From Hymenobacter cyanobacteriorum (GTDB lineage: Bacteria; Bacteroidota; Bacteroidia; Cytophagales; Hymenobacteraceae), in NCBI RefSeq assembly GCF_022631375.1, contig NZ_JALBGC010000003.1:868001-932000 (forward strand): a stretch of 64,000 nt of DNA, given 5' to 3'. The notes below the pieces were generated by a model. It made no database searches and was not told the origin of the DNA. It saw only the letters and a program-made list of their open reading frames with translations. The number at the start of each line of letters is the position of its first letter. Positions within the stretch are counted from its first letter, which is position 1. This document shows, one piece after another, positions 34,189 through 40,945 of this stretch. A program made the position numbers and the translations under genes.

Positions 34189-35505
34189 CTAGTGCAGCAC
34201 CAGCACCTTATCGGCTTCTTCCAGGGTTTTGCCCTTGGTTTCGGGCATCAGTTTCCACACGTACAGCAGCTGCAGCACCATCATGCCGGCGAAGAAGGCG
34301 AAGGTGTTGCCGCCGCCCAGCGCCTCGGTCAGCTTCGGGAAAATGAAGGTGATAACGGCCGCCAGCACCCAGTGCGTGCTCGAGCCCAGCGCCTGCCCCT
34401 TGGCCCGCACCGCCGACGGAAAAATCTCGGAAATAAACACCCAGATAACCGCGCCCTGCGAAAAAGCGAAGAAGGCAATGTAGCCGAACAGCAGCACCGG
34501 CACCGCCTCGAACTGCTGCGTGTAGAAGGCCCGCGCCACCAGCCCCAGCGTCACAATCAGCCCCACTGAGCCCACCAGCATCAGCCGGCGGCGGCCAAAT
34601 TTGTCGATGATATTCACGGCCAGCAGCGTGAAGCAGAAGTTCACCAGCCCAATGCCGGCCGACGACAGCAGTGCCGCGCTCTGCCCGCGCCCGGTCATCT
34701 CGAAAATGCGCGGCGCGTAGTAGATGATGGCATTGATGCCCGCCAGCTGGTTGAAGGCGGCGAAGAGGATGGCCAGCAGCACCGGCCGCCGGTACTGCGG
34801 CGCCCACAGCGACTCGCCGGGGCCCTGCTCGGCCGCATTAGCCACCAGAATGGTGCTGATGTTGTCGTTGGCCGTGGCCGGGTCGATGCGCTCGAACACG
34901 GCGCGGGCCTCCTCGGTGCGGCCGTGGCGCAGCAGCCAACGCGGGCTTTCCGGAATGCGGAACAGCAGGAGGAAGAAGGCAATAGCCGGCACCGCCTGCA
35001 CGCCCAGCATCCAGCGCCAAGCATCGGGGCCGATGTCGCGCAGCAGGAAATTGCTCAAATAAGCCAGCAGAATGCCGAACACCACGTTGAACTGGAACAT
35101 GCCCACCATGCGGCCCCGCGAAGCCGGCGGCGACACCTCCGAGATATACAGCGGGGCCGTGACCGACGACGCGCCCACCCCCAGCCCGCCCAGAAAGCGG
35201 AACACCATGAACGGCACCCAGCTCGGCGACAAGGCCGCGCCCACCGCCGACACGAGGTAGAGCACCGCAATCCAGACCAGGGTGCCGCGGCGGCCCAGCG
35301 CATCGCTCGGCACGCTACCGAAAATGGCGCCCAGCACAGTGCCAATCAGGGCGATGGACATGGTGAGGCCGTGCTCGTAGGCGTTCAGGCCCCACAGCTT
35401 CTGAATGGACTCTTCGGCCCCGGAAATCACGGCCGTGTCGAAGCCGAACAGCAGGCCGCCCAGCGCCACCACTATCGACCAGAAGAATACGTTGCGGTTT
35501 TTCAC
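34189..35505 (-). CDS. MFS sugar porter (probable fructose importer)
   Basis: A 438-residue transporter with 12 membrane helices and the sugar porter signatures: GLLFGFDTAVISGA in helix 1, RRGTLVWIAVLYL after helix 2, PESPRWLL at the end of helix 6, and PETKGKTLEE at the C-terminus. In the context of GH32, fructokinase and SusCD it most likely carries fructose across the inner membrane, like BT1758 in Bacteroides. The start codon is GTG (GTGAAAAACCGC); the same 63-bp stretch after the start, with four transitions, begins the sensor gene 8 kb away. Confidence 0.93.
   Translation of the reverse strand: MKNRNVFFWSIVVALGGLLFGFDTAVISGAEESIQKLWGLNAYEHGLTMSIALIGTVLGAIFGSVPSDALGRRGTLVWIAVLYLVSAVGAALSPSWVPFMVFRFLGGLGVGASSVTAPLYISEVSPPASRGRMVGMFQFNVVFGILLAYLSNFLLRDIGPDAWRWMLGVQAVPAIAFFLLLFRIPESPRWLLRHGRTEEARAVFERIDPATANDNISTILVANAAEQGPGESLWAPQYRRPVLLAILFAAFNQLAGINAIIYYAPRIFEMTGRGQSAALLSSAGIGLVNFCFTLLAVNIIDKFGRRRLMLVGSVGLIVTLGLVARAFYTQQFEAVPVLLFGYIAFFAFSQGAVIWVFISEIFPSAVRAKGQALGSSTHWVLAAVITFIFPKLTEALGGGNTFAFFAGMMVLQLLYVWKLMPETKGKTLEEADKVLVLH
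35442..35504 (-). repeat. Coding-leader duplicate, copy 1 (start of MFS porter gene)
   Basis: 63 bp after the first base of the start codon. 59 of 63 positions match 43702-43764, and the four differences are all transitions. It encodes the first 21 residues of the porter (KNRNVFFWSIVVALGG core) in the same frame as in the sensor gene. Confidence 0.9.
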
Positions 35506-35550
35506 AAGGAAACAGGGTTAGATGTATAGAGTTGGTAATGCGTTATTTTA

Positions 35551-35685
35551 GAACGTCATGCAGAGCGCAGCGCAGCGGAGCCGAAGCATCTCGCGTGCTG
35601 CCACTAACTCAATCGTTCGGTCATGTTGATTACTGCTGCACGCGAGATGCTTCGACTCCGCTGCGCTCCGCTCTGCATGACGTTC
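35551..35685. repeat. Dispersed inverted repeat, GAACGTCATGC family, long arms
   Basis: The arms GAACGTCATGCAGAGCGCAG... and ...CTGCATGACGTTC pair; this copy carries an extra CGCAGCGGAG-type insertion in the left arm mirrored as CTCCGCTGCG in the right. It lies between SusD and the MFS porter. Confidence 0.88.
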
Positions 35686-35707
35686 TTTTTCGATTCAGGC
35701 AGTTCTA

Positions 35708-37438
35708 CTACCACCCCGGGTTCTGCTGGTAGAGGCCTTTGCTGAAGTTGATTTGGTTCTGCGGGATGGGCAGGTACTCATCGCGGCCGCGGGTGAAGCG
35801 GGCATCCTGCAGGTACTGGCGGCGGGTTTTTTCCTGGTTCAGGTAGGTGGTGAGGTAGTCGGCGGCGATGCCCCAGCGCACGAGGTCGAAAAAGCGGCTG
35901 CCTTCCATGGCGAACTCCAGCCGGCGCTCGAAGCGCAGGGCCTGGCGGGCGTAGGCCGGCGTCCAGTTGGTGCTGGGGTAGAGGCCGATGTGGTAGTTGG
36001 AGGTGGGCGCGCCGGTGCTGGTGCGCAGCAGCGCGGTGCTGTTCTGGGCGCGCTGGCGGATGTCGTTGATGATGGGCAGGGCCTCGGCGGCGCGGTTCAG
36101 CTCAATCAGGGCCTCGGCCTTCCAAAGCAGCACGTCGGCGTAGCGGATAACGGCCCAGTTCTTCGACGAGCTCATGAACGGCGGCTCCTTCTGGAAGCTT
36201 GGGTCGTTGGGCCCCACGTTCTCCTTCATCGACATGAAGTAGCCGTAAATGCCCGGCACCCGCACCCACGACTGCTGGAAGATGAAGCCCGGGTCGTACT
36301 TCCACGGGTGGCCGGGCACGGCCACGGTGTGGTCCACGCGCGGGTCCACGGGGTTCAGGTTGAAGTCGAGGGCCGTCTGCAGGTCGCCGCTGGTGTTGAA
36401 GTTGGCGAACATCGGCAGGCCGTTGGCGTCGGTCTTGAAGGAGTTCACCAGGTTCTGGCTGGGCTGGTGGAAACCGCAGCAGCCAAACTCGGCATTCATG
36501 GGGTAGTTCAGCTTGTTGCCCTGCTGGATGCGGCCCTTCGGCGTGCCGTCGTTCTTCGAAAACTGAATGGCGAACACCGACTCCGCGCCATTGTCGTGGT
36601 TCGACTGGAAGTTGTTGCCGAAATCTGGGTACAGCGAGTAGCGGCTCGAGCCAATTATCTCGTTCGTCAGCTTCAGTACCTCCTGCAACTTGGCCTGGTC
36701 GATGCTGGCCACCGAGTGGTCGGCGTTCTGCTTATACGCCTGGTAGAGGCGCGTTTTGGCCAGGTAGGCCTTGGCCGACAGCTGGTTGGCGCGCCCCACC
36801 TCGGGCTGGTTGGCGGGCACGTTATCGACGGCAAACTGGAAGTCAGCCGCGATTTTATCCCACACCTGGTCGCTGGTCAGGGCCACGTTCGACACGGTGT
36901 TGTAGTCGGCCACTTCCACCGTTTCATCGATGTAGGGCACGCGGTCGAACAGCGTTTTCAGGATGAAGTAGAAGTGGGCGCGCAGGAAGCGCACCTCGCC
37001 CTGGCGCACCTTGCGGTTGGGCATGGCGGCGTCGGAAATGGCGTTGAGGCGGCGCAGGGCATCGTTGGCGCGGCCCACCCCGATGTAGAGGCGGAACCAC
37101 ACCTCGTCGGTGTTACCGATGTCGGGCCGGTTGTAGCTGAAGGTTTCGTAGAAGTGAAACGCGTCCACGTCGCCAGTGCCGCCGCCGCCCTTGTAGGCAT
37201 CGCCGGCGCGCAGGTTGCCGTAGGGCCACAGCGAGGTGAACGGGGCCGTGAAGCCGTCGTTGCCCAGCTGCGAGTAGGCGGCAATCACCTGCTTTTCAAT
37301 GTTCTCGGCGTTGTTAATCTGCTCGTCGCTGATAGCGCCGCGCGGCGGCACGTCCAGAAACTCCTTGTCGTTGCACGACGTGGCGAGGCCCAGCGTGAGC
37401 AGCGAGCAGGCCAGCGCCAAAGTCTTAAAGGTTTTCAT
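35708..37438 (-). CDS. RagB/SusD-family glycan-binding lipoprotein
   Basis: A 576-residue surface lipoprotein (lipobox LATSC) with the SusD fold: N-terminal NDKEFLDVPPRGAISDEQI, TPR-like helices (EVRFLRAHFYFILKTLFDRV), and the C-terminal RRLEFAMEGSRFFDLVRWG typical of the family. SusD proteins cap the SusC barrel at the outer membrane and capture glycans; here the substrate is predicted to be levan or inulin fragments. It lies directly downstream of SusC. An unusually Cys-containing segment (EFGCCGFHQPSQN) lies mid-protein. Confidence 0.94.
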   Translation of the reverse strand: MKTFKTLALACSLLTLGLATSCNDKEFLDVPPRGAISDEQINNAENIEKQVIAAYSQLGNDGFTAPFTSLWPYGNLRAGDAYKGGGGTGDVDAFHFYETFSYNRPDIGNTDEVWFRLYIGVGRANDALRRLNAISDAAMPNRKVRQGEVRFLRAHFYFILKTLFDRVPYIDETVEVADYNTVSNVALTSDQVWDKIAADFQFAVDNVPANQPEVGRANQLSAKAYLAKTRLYQAYKQNADHSVASIDQAKLQEVLKLTNEIIGSSRYSLYPDFGNNFQSNHDNGAESVFAIQFSKNDGTPKGRIQQGNKLNYPMNAEFGCCGFHQPSQNLVNSFKTDANGLPMFANFNTSGDLQTALDFNLNPVDPRVDHTVAVPGHPWKYDPGFIFQQSWVRVPGIYGYFMSMKENVGPNDPSFQKEPPFMSSSKNWAVIRYADVLLWKAEALIELNRAAEALPIINDIRQRAQNSTALLRTSTGAPTSNYHIGLYPSTNWTPAYARQALRFERRLEFAMEGSRFFDLVRWGIAADYLTTYLNQEKTRRQYLQDARFTRGRDEYLPIPQNQINFSKGLYQQNPGW

Positions 37439-37442
37439 AATG

Positions 37443-37527
37443 GTTAGTATTGAGTAGCAAGTATTGAGTAGTTAGTAGCAGGTATCAGACACTGTCTCAA
37501 TACTCATTACTAACGACTCACTACTAA
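37443..37527. repeat. Imperfect inverted repeat between SusC and SusD genes
   Basis: Several TAGTATTGAGTAG-type units on the left face CTCAATACTCATTACTAA-type units on the right. Sequence is AT-rich and unlike the two main families. It may attenuate transcription between the two genes, as hairpins there do in other SusCD pairs; this is inference. Confidence 0.6.
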
Positions 37528-37531
37528 AGGC

Positions 37532-40500
37532 TTAGAAGGAAACGTTGAGGCCGGTGGTGAACGTGACCGGGATGGGGTAGCCGAAGGTTTGCACCTCGGG
37601 GTCGGGGGCGGTGTAGGCGCCGTCGCCCTTTTTCTGGTAGAAGGCCAGCAGGTTCTGGCCCTGCACGTAGAGGCGGGCCTGCGTCATGCGCAGCCGGCCG
37701 ATGAGGCTGGCCGGCAGCGAGTAGCCGATTTGCACGTTGCGCAGCTTCAGGTAGGAACCGTTTTCGAGGAAGTAGGTGGAGGTGCGGCCCTCGTTGTTGT
37801 TGTTAATCAGCGACACGGCCGGTATATTCGAGTCGGGGTTTTCCGGCGTCCAGGCGTCGAGGGTGCGCTGGCCCCAGTTCTCGCCCGAAGTCAGCGACGA
37901 GAAATCGGTGCGGAACTTGGTGTCGCTGTACACCTTCAGCCCCTGCACGCCCTGCAAAAACAGCTGCACGTCGAAGCCCTTGTAGCTGGCGCCCAGGTTC
38001 AGGCCGTAGCTGAAATCGGGGTTGCCGTTCGAAATCCAGGTCTGGTCCTTGGCGTCGATTTTCCCGTCGTTGTTCAAATCCTTGTAGCGGATGCGGCCCA
38101 GGCCCTTGCCCGTCTGAATGGGCGAACTGGTCACTTCCTCGGTGCTGCGGAACAGACCGTCGGCCACATAGCCGAACACCGAGCCGATGGAGCGGCCCAG
38201 AATGGTCTGGTCCTGGCCGTTGCCGCCGTAGGCGTTCACGGCGGCTTCCGGCAGGTAGGTTACCTCGTTGCGGTAGCTGGAAAGGTTGCCGCTGGCGTTG
38301 AAGGCCAGGCCGTTATTCAGCTTCTTCTGGTAGTTGAGCAGGAATTCCCAGCCCTTGTTGCGCAGCGAGGCGCCGTTGATGAACTGGCCACCGCCCTCGC
38401 CCACCACCGCCAGGTAGGGCAGGTTCACCAGAATGTCCTTGGTGTTCTTCACGAAGTAGTCCACCGAGCCCGAAAGCTGGTTGTCGAGCAGGCCGAAATC
38501 CAGGCCTACGTTGGTTTGGCTGGCGGTTTCCCACTTCAGCCGGTCGTTGCCCTGCTGGAAGCGCTGGAAGCCCGAAGGCAGCAGCCCGGTTTTGTTGCCG
38601 TTGATGTCGTAGGCCGTGCCGGTGTCGGGGTCCCAGGTGGGGTCCGAACCGTAGTTGGGGCGGTAGAGGCTGCGGGCGGCGTTGTAGGCAATGTCCTGGT
38701 TGCCGGTCTGGCCCCAGCCGGCGCGCAGCTTCAGGTCCGAAAGGATGCGCACATTATCCTTCAAAAAGCCTTCCTCGCTCAGGCGCCAGCCCGCCGACAG
38801 CGCCGGGAACACGCCAAACTGGTTGTCTTTGCCGAAGCGCGACGAGCCGTCGCGGCGCAACGTGGCCGACACCAGGTACTTATCGGCAAACGAGTAGTTC
38901 AGCTTGCCGAAGTACGAGGCCAGGCGGTAGGCCGACGAGTAGCCGCCGTTGTTCTGCACGCCGGTGCCGGCGTCGAGGTACATGAAGTTGGGGTCGGTGA
39001 TGGCGAAGCCCGTGCGCGTGGCAAACGTCTCCTCGAAGCCGTAGCTGATGCGCTCGGTGCCGGCCAGGAAGTCAATCTGGTTGCGGCCCAGGTCGAGGTG
39101 GTAGTTCAGGGTGTTCTGCCACACCCAGTTGCCAAACACGCGGCTGGTGTTGCTCACGCGGCTCTCGTTGTTCGAGAGGTAGCCCGACTTGTAGGGCAGG
39201 TACATGCCCCGGAAGGTGAACAGGTTGTAATCGAGCCCGAAGCTGCTGCGAAGCTTCAGGCCCTTGAGCACCTCCAGCTCGGCAAACACGTTGCCGAAGG
39301 CGCGGTTCGAGTAGGCCTTGTTCTGGCGGTTGTCTTCCAGAATGCGCACCGGGTTGTTGCGGTCGGCAATGCCCGACACGGGGCCGCCCCAGCCCACGCC
39401 GTCCACGGTGTGCACCGGCACAATGGGCAGGCTCAGTACGGCCAGGCCGCGGGCCTGCCGGTCTTCGCCGTAGGTCTGCATGTTGCGCACCAGCGTCAGG
39501 TTTTCGCCCACCTTCAGCCGGCCGCCGAAGAAGTTGTAGTCCGAATTCAGGCGGGCCGTAAACCGCTCGAACTCCGAATACTTAATCACGCCCTTGTTGT
39601 CGAAGTAGTTCAGCGACACCAGCGCGCCGCCCTTTTCGCTGCCGGTGCTCAGGTTCAGGTTGTAGCTCTGCGCCAGCGAGTTCTGCTGAATCTCGTTGAA
39701 CCAGTTGGTGTCGGCTGAGCGCTGCGTGCGGTCATTGCCCAGAAACTCGGGCACAATCACGCGGTCGAGCACCGGGCGGCCGTTGGCGTCGTTGTGCTGC
39801 TGGTAGGTGTAGAGCTGCGTGGGCGGCGTCACGCCGTCGTTCACGGCGGCCTGCCACAGCACCCGGCCGTACTGCTCGGTGTTCAGCAGCTTGGGCTGCT
39901 TGCCCGGCCCCTGCACCGTGAAAAACGTGCTGAAATCCACGCGGTTCACGTTGCGCTGGGCGCGCTTGGTGGTGATGATAATCACGCCATTACCGGCCCG
40001 CGAGCCGTAGATGCTGGCCGCCGAAGCGTCCTTCAGCACCTGAATGCTCTCGATGTCGTTCTGGTTTATCTGGTTGATGCCGTCCTTGGTCGGGATGCCG
40101 TCAATCACATACAGCGGGTCGTTATTCCCCAGCGTGCCGATGCCGCGAATGCGCACACTCACGTTGCCATCGGGCGCGCCGTCGGTGACGATGTTCACGC
40201 CCGGCACGCGGCCCTGCAGGTTGCGGGCCACGTTGTTCGAGGGCAGGTCCTTCACCTCGTCCACTTTTATCACGGCCACGGCCCCGGTCAGGTCGGCTTT
40301 TTTCTGGGTCTGGTAGCCGGTCACCACCACCTCGTCGAGGGCGGCGGCGTCGGTGGCCAGCTGAATGGCGAAGGTGCTCTGGGCGCCCACGGCCACCTCC
40401 TGGGTTTTGTAGCCCACAAAGGAAAACACGAGCGTGGCCCCGGCGGGCGCGTTCAACGCAAAGCTGCCATCGGGGGCGGTGGTGGTGCCCATCGAAGTGC

Positions 40501-40690
40501 CCTTCACGAGCACCGTGACGCCGGGCAGGCCGCCGCCTTTTTCGTCGGTTACGCGGCCGGCCACGGGCTGGTCGGCCGCCGGAATGCCGGCCGGCGAAGC
40601 GGCCGCCGCGAGCGGGGCGGCCAGGGCCGGGCCGCCGGTGAGCAGCGCCAGCAGCGCCGCCTGCGGAAGGGTGAATAGTCGTTTGTTCAT
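37532..40690 (-). CDS. SusC/RagA-family TonB-linked outer membrane transporter
   Basis: A 1052-residue outer membrane protein: signal peptide, a carboxypeptidase-regulatory-like domain (GRVTDEKGGGLPGVTVLVKG), the SusC TonB-box region (AALDEVVVTGYQTQKKADLTGAV), plug (LQGRVPGVNIVTDGAPDG, IRGIGTLGNNDPLYVIDGI, SIQVLKDASAASIYGSRAGNG) and 22-stranded barrel ending GLNVSF. With SusD it imports oligosaccharides through the outer membrane using TonB energy. It is the first structural gene of the fructan locus, right after the sensor gene. The ATG at 40690 begins the signal peptide (MNKRLFTLPQAALLALL). Confidence 0.95.
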   Translation of the reverse strand: MNKRLFTLPQAALLALLTGGPALAAPLAAAASPAGIPAADQPVAGRVTDEKGGGLPGVTVLVKGTSMGTTTAPDGSFALNAPAGATLVFSFVGYKTQEVAVGAQSTFAIQLATDAAALDEVVVTGYQTQKKADLTGAVAVIKVDEVKDLPSNNVARNLQGRVPGVNIVTDGAPDGNVSVRIRGIGTLGNNDPLYVIDGIPTKDGINQINQNDIESIQVLKDASAASIYGSRAGNGVIIITTKRAQRNVNRVDFSTFFTVQGPGKQPKLLNTEQYGRVLWQAAVNDGVTPPTQLYTYQQHNDANGRPVLDRVIVPEFLGNDRTQRSADTNWFNEIQQNSLAQSYNLNLSTGSEKGGALVSLNYFDNKGVIKYSEFERFTARLNSDYNFFGGRLKVGENLTLVRNMQTYGEDRQARGLAVLSLPIVPVHTVDGVGWGGPVSGIADRNNPVRILEDNRQNKAYSNRAFGNVFAELEVLKGLKLRSSFGLDYNLFTFRGMYLPYKSGYLSNNESRVSNTSRVFGNWVWQNTLNYHLDLGRNQIDFLAGTERISYGFEETFATRTGFAITDPNFMYLDAGTGVQNNGGYSSAYRLASYFGKLNYSFADKYLVSATLRRDGSSRFGKDNQFGVFPALSAGWRLSEEGFLKDNVRILSDLKLRAGWGQTGNQDIAYNAARSLYRPNYGSDPTWDPDTGTAYDINGNKTGLLPSGFQRFQQGNDRLKWETASQTNVGLDFGLLDNQLSGSVDYFVKNTKDILVNLPYLAVVGEGGGQFINGASLRNKGWEFLLNYQKKLNNGLAFNASGNLSSYRNEVTYLPEAAVNAYGGNGQDQTILGRSIGSVFGYVADGLFRSTEEVTSSPIQTGKGLGRIRYKDLNNDGKIDAKDQTWISNGNPDFSYGLNLGASYKGFDVQLFLQGVQGLKVYSDTKFRTDFSSLTSGENWGQRTLDAWTPENPDSNIPAVSLINNNNEGRTSTYFLENGSYLKLRNVQIGYSLPASLIGRLRMTQARLYVQGQNLLAFYQKKGDGAYTAPDPEVQTFGYPIPVTFTTGLNVSF

Positions 40691-40945
40691 GAGAGAAGCG
40701 GAGCGGGAATTTGGAATCGGGAGCAAGTCATCCGCCAGGTTCGGCAACAGGCCGGGGGCTGATTGATGGTCCAAATTTCCGCTGGCTCCCGACGGAAGCC
40801 TTGCTCTATCCTCTCAAAAGCTTCTACTATCCGTTCATGGCTGCGAAATCGATTTAACTGCTTGTTTTTTAACGTAATGATTTGCCGCAAACGTTTGGGG
40901 GAGGTTGCGGGCTTGCACTCACGTTACCTCACTTTCATTATCCGT
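40691..40945 (-). promoter_or_regulatory. Regulatory gap between sensor and SusC genes
   Basis: 255 bp without a gene. It contains two copies of TATCCGTTCAT (40828-40838 and, overlapping the sensor stop, 40939-40949), 111 bp apart in the same orientation, and the palindrome CAAACGTTTG (40888-40897). No perfect TAnnTTTG element is seen on the minus strand. It is the probable control region of SusC. Confidence 0.5.

Noticed and set aside
37589..39718. Long plus-strand open frame (709 codons) opposite SusC
   Set aside because: Composition typical of an antisense frame (Val/Ala/Gly/His-rich) and no recognisable motif; SusC on the minus strand is unambiguous.
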